11,567 nucleotides of DNA, taken from Candidatus Acidifodinimicrobium mancum (lineage in GTDB: Archaea; Nanobdellota; Nanobdellia; Parvarchaeales; Parvarchaeaceae). The translations under genes and the position numbers were made by a program. The stretch lies in NCBI GenBank assembly GCA_015121965.1, contig JADFAP010000022.1, positions 1 through 11,567 of the forward strand, written 5' to 3'. How positions within the stretch are numbered: the stretch's first letter is position 1; the number at the start of each line of letters is the position of its first letter. Shown here piece after piece: positions 1-7,095 of this stretch. The notes under the pieces are model-generated. The model saw only the letters and a program-made list of their open reading frames with translations, ran no database searches and was not told the DNA's origin.

Positions 1-1254
1 CATTATCTGTTTAGTCTTATTATATTGTGTAAGAAGTTCCCTGACAAGTTCCTCACTCTGTCCACTTCCTTTGGCGATCCTCTTTATTCTGTTAGCATCG
101 ATTGTCTTCGGATTCTCAAGCTCAGCTTTAGTCATAGAGTCCATTATATTGACGAATTTTCCTATATTCTCGCCTTGTCTCTCTATGAGTTCCTTACTTC
201 TCCCAGATGAAGGAAGTCCAGGTATCATCTCAGCAAGCTTGTCAAGAGGTCCCATCTTCTTAGTGCTTGAGTACTCCTCATACATGTCTAAAAGTGAGAA
301 CTCTCCTTTAAGTATGTTCTTTGCGCTTTCCTCGTTGACCTTTATGTTCTCTTCCTGTGCTTTCTTGAGTATCCCTTCCAGTCCTTCCAAGCCAAGGAGT
401 TTAGAAGCAAAGGATTTTGGATCAAACTCCTCGAATTCGTTTATTTTTTCCCCAGTCCCGATAAATATCACTTTGGCATTGCTGGTGTAGGCAGCCGTAA
501 GCGCCCCGCCACCGGCAGCCGTCCCGTCAGTCTTAGTAAGTATTATGTGGTTTATGTTCAAAGTACTGTGAAACGCTTCAACCTGCATTTTAGCGTTCTG
601 CCCTATATCAGCAGGTATGACAAGCATCACTTCCTCAGGTTTCAGTGTTTCCTTGACAAGTTTTATCTCCTTTACGAGTTCATCGTCAAGTGCATCTCTT
701 CCGGCGCTGTCAGCTATTATCACGTCAAAATCTTTGAAGCTTTTCTCTGTATCTTTGATGCTCTTGACTGCATCCTTTCCCCCGCCAGCTACCTTCACAT
801 TTATCTGCTTTCCAAGTTGTACAAGCTGGTCAAAAGCAGCAGGTCGAGAAGTGTCAATTCCGAGAAGAAGAACTCGGTATCCTCTCTTCTTGAAGTAGTT
901 TGCAAGCTTTGCAGCAGTTGTAGTCTTTCCCGAGCCGAATAGACCTACAAGAAGTATCTTGAAGGGGATAGAACTTATCTGCAGCTTTTCCTGTCCGGAA
1001 CCGAGGATTTCGGTCAAATTGTTGTATATCACGTCAACAACCCTCTCCTTTGTGATCAGCCCTTTACCTTTGTTGGCTTTTATGTCATCTCGAACTTTTT
1101 GAAGGAATTTATCAGTAATCTCCTTGTCTACATCCCCTTCTAAAAAAGCCCTCTTTATCTCCTCGAGCGTTTCCTCAACTTTCTCGCTTCCGGTGGAGTT
1201 GAGCAGCTTCTTTATACTCTCTTTGAGCCTATTCGCGAATGAGTCGAATGCCAT
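1..1254 (-). CDS. srp54: Signal recognition particle GTPase SRP54 (C-terminus cut by window edge)
   Basis: This is the protein subunit of the signal recognition particle. It binds hydrophobic signal sequences and 7S RNA and docks with FtsY in a GTP-dependent way to target proteins to the membrane. I read 418 codons from the ATG at 1254; an in-frame TAA two codons upstream fixes the start. The N domain is roughly residues 1-90. The G domain follows, with the P-loop GLFGSGKTTT (104-113), DTSRPAA (134-140), DSAGR (182-186), TKTDGTAAGGG (240-250) and GTGEKI (266-271). The M domain starts near 310 and includes the GSGQS stretch (396-400). Archaeal SRP54 is usually about 440-450 residues, so only some 25-35 residues are missing. 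Consensus departures are Tyr to Ser in DTYRPAA, Thr to Ser in DTAGR and Lys to Ala in TAKGGG. The order of motifs and the M domain exclude FtsY. Confidence 0.97.
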   Translation of the reverse strand, partial: MAFDSFANRLKESIKKLLNSTGSEKVEETLEEIKRAFLEGDVDKEITDKFLQKVRDDIKANKGKGLITKERVVDVIYNNLTEILGSGQEKLQISSIPFKILLVGLFGSGKTTTAAKLANYFKKRGYRVLLLGIDTSRPAAFDQLVQLGKQINVKVAGGGKDAVKSIKDTEKSFKDFDVIIADSAGRDALDDELVKEIKLVKETLKPEEVMLVIPADIGQNAKMQVEAFHSTLNINHIILTKTDGTAAGGGALTAAYTSNAKVIFIGTGEKINEFEEFDPKSFASKLLGLEGLEGILKKAQEENIKVNEESAKNILKGEFSLLDMYEEYSSTKKMGPLDKLAEMIPGLPSSGRSKELIERQGENIGKFVNIMDSMTKAELENPKTIDANRIKRIAKGSGQSEELVRELLTQYNKTKQIM

Positions 1255-1282
1255 ATCTTAAGATAATAATAAGCTGAAGAGT

Positions 1283-1295
1283 ATTAAATATTAAT
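1283..1295. promoter_or_regulatory. Shared AT-rich core of divergent promoters for srp54 and the pilin-like gene
   Basis: The 58-nt gap between the divergent starts (1254 and 1313) holds one strong TATA-like element, ATTAAATATTAAT, which is nearly palindromic. Its centre lies about 25 nt from the rightward ATG and about 33 nt from the leftward ATG. With the archaeal TATA-to-start spacing near 26 nt, this gives a leaderless pilin-like transcript and an srp54 transcript with a leader of a few nucleotides at most. One TBP/TFB site may serve both directions. Assigned by position and composition only. Confidence 0.6.
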
Positions 1296-1312
1296 AAGTG
1301 CTTTTAATCTAA

Positions 1313-2008
1313 ATGCTGCTAAGACAGAAAAGAGCGCAGGTAGCGCTTGACTATCTGGTGATAGTGGGGGTAGCGCTAAGCTTGATAGTTGTAGTAGTCG
1401 GCGTACTGGTCGGATATTCAAATTCTTTATCAGTTGCGTTCGGACAGGACACACTTTCTACCGCAGCAAGTACAATAGCCGGGCAGGCTAATTATGTGTA
1501 CTCCTTGGCCCCAGGATCAATGTCTACCGCAAAAATAAACTTTCCAACCATGGATTTTCCAGGCTCTCATTTCTGCGGAAAGGAGCTTATCCTGTCGCAC
1601 GGGGGCAGTTTTTATGTGGCGCAGGCGGATACTAATGTATCTGGCTTGCTGCCGGCTACGCCCGGGCTTAATGATGTCCTAGTCAGAAGCGTTGAGATAA
1701 ACGGTACAGACAACATTCAGGTGGGTTTGGACAGAGCGCTTGCATTCGTTGGATTCAACTACACTTTGTCTGGAAACACGTTGAATTATACGGTCAATTT
1801 CTACAATTACACGGGGAGTATTATAAAATCGCAGCAGTTCTTTAAGATAAGCATATACTCCTCTTCAGGAGTTTTGATGAACTCAACGGTAGAATCTGCG
1901 AATTCAGGCACCTATTCCGGTTCCTTTTTACTGGTAAACCCGCAGAATGCAAGTGCCTTGTTTGTAGCTCCTACAGGCAGCGGCTCTATCTTCTCAACCT
2001 GCATTTAA
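1313..2008 (+). CDS. Pilin-like surface protein with class III (DUF361-type) signal peptide
   Basis: A 231-residue secreted or membrane-anchored protein. The N-terminus has a short basic segment ending KRA (6-8), then QVALDYL (9-15) and a hydrophobic helix to about residue 34. This matches class III signal peptides processed by EppA/FlaK-type prepilin peptidases, with predicted cleavage between Ala8 and Gln9; the usual Glu at mature +5 is Asp13 here. The remainder is Ser/Thr/Asn/Gly-rich and predicted to be beta-rich and extracellular. It has two cysteines only (88 and 230, the latter next to last), which could form a disulfide. Seven N-glycosylation sequons occur at N108, N130, N149, N158, N165, N190 and N212. 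It is divergent from srp54 and ends 3 nt from convergent infB. The class of signal is clear; whether the protein forms pili or is a lone adhesin cannot be told from sequence. Confidence 0.88.
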   Translation: MLLRQKRAQVALDYLVIVGVALSLIVVVVGVLVGYSNSLSVAFGQDTLSTAASTIAGQANYVYSLAPGSMSTAKINFPTMDFPGSHFCGKELILSHGGSFYVAQADTNVSGLLPATPGLNDVLVRSVEINGTDNIQVGLDRALAFVGFNYTLSGNTLNYTVNFYNYTGSIIKSQQFFKISIYSSSGVLMNSTVESANSGTYSGSFLLVNPQNASALFVAPTGSGSIFSTCI

Positions 2009-2011
2009 CCT

Positions 2012-3727
2012 TCAGAATCTCTTTATTTTCCTTATTTCATTGAGTGCGAGGGAATAGTCCTCTGGCAGTGAATCTTTAACATCTTCGAAGTTTATCAGGT
2101 CATTCTGTCCTATGTCAGTGTAAAGTAAGTCGTTTTCATACAGGTTTCTTCCAAATACAGCGTCATCTATGCTGACAGCTATCTTATCCCCAGCTTTTGC
2201 GTTTTCAAGCTTTTTATTCTCATTCTGAATGTCCATTATCCTTCCGAGAACCTTGCCATCAGATTTAATCACCCTATACCCCGGTCTTATCTCGCCGAGT
2301 AGAATCTCCGCCCCAAAAACACAGGGATTAGATCTCCTGAAAACTGACTTTTCAATCACCCTAAATTTAGCCGGGAGGATTATCTTGGATAGTTTATCTT
2401 GAAGTTCACGGTCTTTCTGTTGGCTAAGGAAGGTCTTGTACTGATCTATGATAGAGTATATAGCCTTCCCTTGGATCAGAACAACCTTCTCCGCACCCGC
2501 AAGCTCGGCTACTTCCCTGTCTATCTTCACATTGAAGCACATTATCGCCCTGTTTCCCACCTTTGCAAGATCCAAGTCCCTCTTTGTTGGGCTTCCTATC
2601 TTAGCCAAACCAACTTGGATTCCCTCAGATTCGGACAGCTTCTTCATCGCGTCAAGACTTCCAATAGAATCTGCGCATACTATTACTCCCCCGCTCTTCT
2701 CATCGTTGTAGTTCTGGATACTGCTTTTCATCGTATGCTCTATGTTTTCCTTCTCAGTTTCATCTTTGAACACAGATATCGAGGTCCCTATAAGCGCCTC
2801 TGGATTCTGCAGTATCAACCTTATCGGTTTCACAGCATCGATGCTGCCGACGCTTTCATACCTTCCAAAGTTCTCTCTGCTCTCCTCAAGCGGCTTGAGC
2901 TTCATTATTCCCTTGATCTTCGTCTCCTTTACTCCGTCAAGCGTCTCCATAAGGACTCTATCCCCAACATTGATTTTCCCTGAGTAAACTATCGCATCGT
3001 ACACCTTCCCAAGCCCCTTAATCGCCTTCTCTTCGACTATTGCGACATCAGCTCTTTCTGTCGGTTCAGATGGCAGATACCTCTGACTTATCCCTATTAT
3101 AAGCACAAGCAAATCATTCACACCGATATTGTTGACAGACGAGACTGGCACGATTGCGACCTCCTTCGTAAAGTCTTTTACTCTGTCATAGCGCTCGGAT
3201 GAGAACCCATAGTTTGAAAGGTCAGACACAAGGGAATACAATTTCTCCTCCAGATTTTGAGTGTATTTTGGATTTTGAGAGTTTATGAAGTCTAGGAAGG
3301 ACATGTCCTTTTTAGGAATGTAGCCATCTATCATGTCTATCTTTGTTAATGCAACAAGAAAGGGGGTCTTGTACGCCTTCAGTATGTTTATAGACTCTAT
3401 CGTCTGCTTTTGTATGCCCTCCTTTGAATCAACAGTCAGGATCGCAAAGTCAGCTATTGAAGCCCCCCTCTCCCTTAGAGTTACAAAGGCTTCGTGGCCT
3501 GGAGAATCTATGAATATCAAGCTTTCTACATTGACTTTGACCTTGAATTTCTCTAGAAGTTCCTTAGACAGCTCTTCGATCCTAGATGTAGGGACTTCGG
3601 TGATTCCTATCGTCTGCGTAAGTCCCCCCATCTCCTTGTAAGCGAAGTAGGTGTTCCTTATACAGTCCATTATGCTGGTCTTCCCTGCATCTACATGACC
3701 TAAAAATGCTATTATGGGCGATTTCAT
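2012..3727 (-). CDS. infB: Translation initiation factor aIF5B (IF2 homologue)
   Basis: Ribosome-dependent GTPase that promotes subunit joining and places initiator tRNA during archaeal initiation. The 571 residues are slightly short of the usual roughly 590-600, with no N-terminal extension. G-domain motifs are G1 GHVDAGKT (10-17), switch I GGLTQTIG (34-41, Thr37), G3 DSPGH (74-78, His78 being the catalytic position), G4 TKID (128-131) and G5 near SS (196-197). Domain II, domain III and the C-terminal barrel follow, the last including the conserved stretch around FRRSNPCVFG, and then terminal charged helices. G1 has Ala where archaea usually have His (VDHGKT), G3 has Ser for Thr, and G4 has Thr for Asn. 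The start is supported by a TATA box 25 nt upstream. It lies downstream of ndk, a known archaeal pairing, but a T-run and its own promoter in the 121-nt gap suggest separate transcription. Confidence 0.96.
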   Translation of the reverse strand: MKSPIIAFLGHVDAGKTSIMDCIRNTYFAYKEMGGLTQTIGITEVPTSRIEELSKELLEKFKVKVNVESLIFIDSPGHEAFVTLRERGASIADFAILTVDSKEGIQKQTIESINILKAYKTPFLVALTKIDMIDGYIPKKDMSFLDFINSQNPKYTQNLEEKLYSLVSDLSNYGFSSERYDRVKDFTKEVAIVPVSSVNNIGVNDLLVLIIGISQRYLPSEPTERADVAIVEEKAIKGLGKVYDAIVYSGKINVGDRVLMETLDGVKETKIKGIMKLKPLEESRENFGRYESVGSIDAVKPIRLILQNPEALIGTSISVFKDETEKENIEHTMKSSIQNYNDEKSGGVIVCADSIGSLDAMKKLSESEGIQVGLAKIGSPTKRDLDLAKVGNRAIMCFNVKIDREVAELAGAEKVVLIQGKAIYSIIDQYKTFLSQQKDRELQDKLSKIILPAKFRVIEKSVFRRSNPCVFGAEILLGEIRPGYRVIKSDGKVLGRIMDIQNENKKLENAKAGDKIAVSIDDAVFGRNLYENDLLYTDIGQNDLINFEDVKDSLPEDYSLALNEIRKIKRF

Positions 3728-3746
3728 ACCTACTACATATCCCTAC

Positions 3747-3757
3747 ATTAAACTTAA
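3747..3757 (-). promoter_or_regulatory. Promoter of infB (TATA box with BRE-like purines)
   Basis: On the minus strand this reads TTAAGTTTAAT, preceded by CGAAAGAG, a plausible BRE. The centre is 25 nt upstream of the infB ATG at 3727, which implies a leaderless infB transcript. Confidence 0.6.
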
Positions 3758-3822
3758 CTCTTTCGTTCAAGCAAGGTTGTAGTCTAAATTATAGAAAAAT
3801 TATTAGCCTTATATTTTATATG

Positions 3823-3830
3823 AAAAAAAA
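3823..3830 (-). terminator. Oligo-T terminator downstream of ndk
   Basis: Eight consecutive A on the plus strand give a run of eight T on the minus strand 19 nt after the ndk stop codon, followed by further T-rich sequence. Archaeal RNA polymerase terminates at such runs without a hairpin. It separates the SelB-like/ndk operon from infB. Confidence 0.5.
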
Positions 3831-3848
3831 TCTAAAGACGCGTTTAAC

Positions 3849-4499
3849 TCATGAAAGTATGTTGTTTATTATATTTTCAGTCGTTAACTGTATCGTATCC
3901 TCGTCGAAGTCGCTTTCCTTCTTTATGAGGGAAAACATCTCAATTTTCAAATCCTCTACCCTTATCTTTTTATCCAGCATGTCCTTTATAAGTTCTCTGT
4001 ATCTCATAACATCGATAGTCTGGAAGTCTATGTATTTTTTGACGTATTCAGACGCAAGCTTGTTGTAGTCCTTGTTTTTATCCAAAGCAATGACCTCATC
4101 CATCCACATCTTTACCTCTTTTTCCGCAGATTCTTCGTCAGAGGCATGGCAGAGATTTACTCCTTTGTATAATCCATATCTACCGCGGAGCGTATCAAAC
4201 GGTGCTTGGTCAGAGAAGGTAGGTCCTATCATCTTCCTTATCCTGCTAACCACATCCTCGCCGACGACTATCATCGTGACTATGGGAGAAGATGTAACAA
4301 ACTCTATCGTCGGCCTGAAAAATGGCTTGTCAGCGTATTGAACATAGTGTTTTCCGGACATGAAGTTGCGGTTTGGCTTTATCTCGCCGAAGAATTCGAA
4401 TGAAAAGCCGCTGTCAATAAATGCCTTTACGAGCCTTGCCCCTGCATACCTCCTTACAGTGCCGTCGGGCTTAGCAAACACAAGCGTCTTCTGGTTCAT
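3849..4499 (-). CDS. ndk: Nucleoside diphosphate kinase with a C-terminal extension
   Basis: Cytoplasmic enzyme that moves the gamma-phosphate between nucleoside tri- and diphosphates through a phosphohistidine, supplying GTP for translation among other uses. The core covers residues 1-140 and keeps the catalytic set: Lys10 (AKPDG), Tyr52, Arg88, Thr94, Arg105, Asn115 and His118 in NLCHASD, followed by the Ser/Glu-rich helix. NDPKs are normally 135-155 residues. This one has 216, because of a roughly 75-residue charged, helical tail that I do not recognise. Its ATG overlaps the stop of the upstream SelB-like gene (ATGA), suggesting coupled translation. Its position beside infB matches the common archaeal ndk-infB neighbourhood. 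The kinase call is firm; the function of the tail is unknown. Confidence 0.95.
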   Translation of the reverse strand: MNQKTLVFAKPDGTVRRYAGARLVKAFIDSGFSFEFFGEIKPNRNFMSGKHYVQYADKPFFRPTIEFVTSSPIVTMIVVGEDVVSRIRKMIGPTFSDQAPFDTLRGRYGLYKGVNLCHASDEESAEKEVKMWMDEVIALDKNKDYNKLASEYVKKYIDFQTIDVMRYRELIKDMLDKKIRVEDLKIEMFSLIKKESDFDEDTIQLTTENIINNILS

Positions 4500-5530
4500 A
4501 TCACGCTCGCAGTCCCCACGACCCTAAGGACCCTTATTGGTAAATCCTTGTTTATTATCAGTATCCTGTCTTTATCGTCAAATGCAAAGTTCTTCTCGGA
4601 GGTAAAATCCGTTTCAATAACAGTTCCTTCCTTTTTGACGTTGCTCACCTTTATCACAGAGGTTTGCCAATTGCACACCATATCCAATTTCATCCCATCC
4701 TTCAAGTCGAACTTATATAGGGGGTTCACATTTATCTTTATCCTTCCAGAGTTTATATCCCTGTATTTTCCTTTCTCCCTTATCTCCACTCCTCTCGGGA
4801 GATCCCATGGCCACACCCCTTTTATTGCTACGCCGACTCTGTCACCAGCTTCCGCCGACTGGATGTCTTCCTGGTTTATCTGTATAGAGTTTATTGATAT
4901 CTCTTTCGTGAAAGGAGCGGGAACTATTATGCCATCGGAGTGCACTGATATCCTGCCGCTCATCATAGTTCCTACGGCTATTGACATCCCTTTTGATTCG
5001 AAGGCGTGATCCACGACAAGCTTGATCGGTCCGTTTATCTTTGACTTGTCGTACTCTATTGCGGCTATCTTCGCGCGCATGTCAGCAATCTTCTGCTCGT
5101 CATTTATGTTCACATCGACTATCTCCATATCCTTGAGAGAGGTTGCGCTTATCACTTTCTTGATGTTCTCTTTCAGCTGCTCCACGTCTTCCGGTGTAGA
5201 TAAGTCAGACTTTGTTATGCATATCAATCCCTTCCTTATCCCCAAGTTATCCATAAGTATCAGTTGCTCGCCGACCTGGAAGTTTATCTTTGTTTCGGGA
5301 GATATGCAGAGTATGCATGCATCAGAGATGCTTATGACAGAGGCAACCGTAGTAGGTGCATCCATATCGCCAGGTGTATCTACAAGCGTAACGTTCTTCC
5401 CTGCGTATTTGAAAAAGTAGAAAGCTACATCTTCCTCTATCCCTTTTCTCTGCTGGAGCTTGTTGACAAGGCTCGTTTTCCCAGACTTGTAAGGTCCTAT
5501 CACTCCCACGACGATGGAATCCATAGACAT
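4496..5530 (-). CDS. SelB-like/EF-Tu-like translational GTPase, catalytic His replaced (aSelBL-type)
   Basis: A 344-residue relative of EF1A/SelB. The G domain has the P-loop GPYKSGKT (12-19), G3 DTPGD (51-55) and G4 TKSD (107-110). A beta-barrel domain II follows from about residue 168 (around GMSIAVGTMMSGRIS and SAEAGDRVGVAIKG), then a domain III-like barrel to the end. The distance from P-loop to G3 is only about 32 residues, so switch I is shorter than in EF-Tu. The residue that orders the hydrolytic water in EF-Tu (His of D-x-P-G-H) is Asp55 here. This fits the archaeal SelB-like family described as having lost GTPase features, rather than true SelB or EF1A. No selenocysteine gene is seen nearby. 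It heads an operon with ndk (4-nt ATGA overlap). A second ATG two codons in (5524) could be the true start. Confidence 0.85.
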   Translation of the reverse strand: MSMDSIVVGVIGPYKSGKTSLVNKLQQRKGIEEDVAFYFFKYAGKNVTLVDTPGDMDAPTTVASVISISDACILCISPETKINFQVGEQLILMDNLGIRKGLICITKSDLSTPEDVEQLKENIKKVISATSLKDMEIVDVNINDEQKIADMRAKIAAIEYDKSKINGPIKLVVDHAFESKGMSIAVGTMMSGRISVHSDGIIVPAPFTKEISINSIQINQEDIQSAEAGDRVGVAIKGVWPWDLPRGVEIREKGKYRDINSGRIKINVNPLYKFDLKDGMKLDMVCNWQTSVIKVSNVKKEGTVIETDFTSEKNFAFDDKDRILIINKDLPIRVLRVVGTASVI

Positions 5531-5548
5531 TTTATTTTATGGTTTATA

Positions 5549-5557
5549 ATTTAAATA
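5549..5557 (-). promoter_or_regulatory. Promoter of the SelB-like GTPase/ndk operon
   Basis: Minus-strand TATTTAAAT, centred about 23 nt from the ATG at 5530 and 29 nt from the alternative ATG at 5524. Transcription would start at or between the two, so this site does not settle the start codon. It is separated by about 15 nt from the opposing rpl40e TATA box. Confidence 0.55.
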
Positions 5558-5572
5558 CCTATTCAAAATATA

Positions 5573-5580
5573 TTTATATA
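5573..5580 (+). promoter_or_regulatory. Promoter of rpl40e and the S2P protease gene
   Basis: A consensus TTTATATA preceded by an A-rich BRE-like stretch (CAAAATA). The centre is 28 nt upstream of the rpl40e ATG, so any leader would be only a few nucleotides. Confidence 0.65.
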
Positions 5581-5604
5581 CGATAAGCGTGACCTACATA
5601 GTCT

Positions 5605-5790
5605 ATGGAAAAAGCAAATCCGGTGGCTGACAGCAGGTTGTTCAAAGACATATACATCTGCAGGAACTGCAAGGCCAAGATAAGGATCTCAAATCAAAAG
5701 CTGATCAGAGAGGGAAAAGTCAAGTGCCGTAGGTGCGGAAGCACTGCATTGAGACCGAAGCACAGGGAGCTTAGAAAGCTCAAGGTATAA
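5605..5790 (+). CDS. rpl40e: 50S ribosomal protein L40e
   Basis: A 61-residue basic protein of the large ribosomal subunit. It is a zinc ribbon with CRNC (19-22) and CRRC (41-44), about 18 residues between the pairs, and the family's basic C-terminal tail (PKHRELRKLK). In eukaryotes L40 is made as a ubiquitin fusion; the archaeal form stands alone, as here. Usual archaeal length is about 50-60 residues, so it is complete. The S2P protease gene begins 13 nt after its stop and is probably co-transcribed. Confidence 0.93.
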   Translation: MEKANPVADSRLFKDIYICRNCKAKIRISNQKLIREGKVKCRRCGSTALRPKHRELRKLKV

Positions 5791-5803
5791 TCAGTTAGCG
5801 TTT

Positions 5804-7048
5804 ATGTCCTTTTTGTCGTTTGTGTACAGTAATGAAAACAACATAGGAGCCTTGATCCTTGTCCTTATAATAATCGCATTTGTGATAGTCTACAGGAAAA
5901 GATTCTCAATTGAGGGAAAAATACTATTCATCTACCGCTCAAAGCTTGGCTTGAAGGTAATGGAGAGGATATCAAAGTACAAAAGAGCGATAAACGTCTA
6001 CAGTACAATAGGCGTCGCAGTCGCTTTCGGCTCAATAGCCTACATGCTTTACCTGCTTATCCCCTACTTCTCCCTGATGTTTTATCATCCTACAACTACA
6101 TTAGCAGCATTTTATCCAGTCCTCCCATTCAACGGCATACCGGGAGTCCTTGGCGTTCCGGTGCTGTACTGGCTGATAGCCATAATACTCCTTGTCGCGG
6201 TACATGAGGCTTCGCATGGTTTCGTTGCATTATCGAAGAAGATAAAGCTGAAATCATCAGGCTTCGGCTTCTTCCTGGCTTTCCTGCCACTGGCGTTTGT
6301 CGAGCCGAATGAGAAGCAGTTTGAGAAGGCATCAAAGCTGAACAAGCTTAGGGTCCTCTCGGCAGGATCATTTACGAACATAATCATAGGCTTGATAGCT
6401 TTCGGCTTGTATATACTACTGTCAAATTTTCTGATTTCGGCGGGGTTGATTACCTTCTCTCCATTGATTTTGCACATAGGTTCTGCGGTTGCAGGCCCCG
6501 CTTATCTTATGCATCTCCCTCAAAATCTGTCAGTAGTGAAGATAAATGGGCAAAGTTTCTACTCCTCGACGCAGGCATTAAATCTGATGCGGGGCGTACA
6601 GCCAGGACAGTATGTCAATCTGACAAATGCGAGCGGAACTGTCTTCAGCATCAAATCCATATTTTCAACCACAATAAACTCATCAACTCACAGCTACATA
6701 GGTAACTTCACAGGTGTCTTCCTGACAGCTGTCAAGGAGCAACCTTTCCTGATCAATCCAATATCTTCAACTGTCTTTCCGACCAGCGCCTGGAACTCAC
6801 AGGTGCTATACTGGATAGATGGACTTCTACTGTGGCTTTTCCTTATAGGCTTAGGTTTGGGACTTGCCAACATATTGCCGATATTCTACATAACCGACGG
6901 CTGCAAGATAGTCAATGTCGGTTTAAGTTACGTGATAAAGGACAAGAAGAAGCTGATGGCTGTAACAAACTACATAATTATCGCATTTTCGATATTCGTG
7001 CTGTTGCTCACCCCACTCGGCTCATACCTATTCGCGTTGATAAAATGA
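5804..7048 (+). CDS. Site-2-type intramembrane zinc metalloprotease (peptidase family M50)
   Basis: A polytopic membrane protein of 414 residues, predicted to cut substrates within the membrane, often transmembrane regulators. Hydrophobic segments lie near residues 14-30, 68-92, 118-140, 150-165, 190-212, 336-360 and 388-412. The zinc ligands and catalytic Glu are in HEASH (134-138), and the third ligand is Asp365 in NILPIFYITDG, the M50 N-x-x-P...DG motif. AGSFTN (187-192) matches the conserved AGP/S-x-x-N element. The loop at about 240-330, around VVKINGQSF, resembles a PDZ domain and probably lies outside. It follows rpl40e by 13 nt, so shared transcription is likely, but no substrate or anti-sigma-like partner is visible. 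The family is confident; its physiological target is unknown. Confidence 0.92.
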   Translation: MSFLSFVYSNENNIGALILVLIIIAFVIVYRKRFSIEGKILFIYRSKLGLKVMERISKYKRAINVYSTIGVAVAFGSIAYMLYLLIPYFSLMFYHPTTTLAAFYPVLPFNGIPGVLGVPVLYWLIAIILLVAVHEASHGFVALSKKIKLKSSGFGFFLAFLPLAFVEPNEKQFEKASKLNKLRVLSAGSFTNIIIGLIAFGLYILLSNFLISAGLITFSPLILHIGSAVAGPAYLMHLPQNLSVVKINGQSFYSSTQALNLMRGVQPGQYVNLTNASGTVFSIKSIFSTTINSSTHSYIGNFTGVFLTAVKEQPFLINPISSTVFPTSAWNSQVLYWIDGLLLWLFLIGLGLGLANILPIFYITDGCKIVNVGLSYVIKDKKKLMAVTNYIIIAFSIFVLLLTPLGSYLFALIK

Positions 7049-7057
7049 GTGGATAGA

Positions 7058-7066
7058 CTTATTAAC
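7058..7066 (+). promoter_or_regulatory. Probable promoter of the TFE gene
   Basis: CTTATTAAC lies 34 nt upstream of the TFE ATG. A start 26 nt downstream would leave a leader of about 8 nt. The same TTATTAAC core recurs 27 nt before the start at 9044. It is weaker than the other boxes here. Confidence 0.4.
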
Positions 7067-7095
7067 ATAGCACGCTAAAATAATAAGAGAACAAT

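Noticed and set aside
71..942. Plus-strand open frames across 25-942
   Set aside because: They lie antisense to srp54, whose motifs are unambiguous; their translations show only low-complexity Ser/Phe-rich sequence typical of antisense frames.
2009..2011. Overlap or fusion of the pilin-like gene and infB
   Set aside because: Both have clean stop codons (TAA and TGA) with 3 nt between; this is simply tight convergent packing.
2399..2983. A 194-codon plus-strand open frame
   Set aside because: Antisense to conserved aIF5B domains, with no promoter and no recognisable motif.
4496..5530. True SelB or selenocysteine machinery
   Set aside because: No SelB-specific C-terminal domain, catalytic His absent, and no SECIS-like element or selenocysteine gene in the window; the archaeal SelB-like family fits better.
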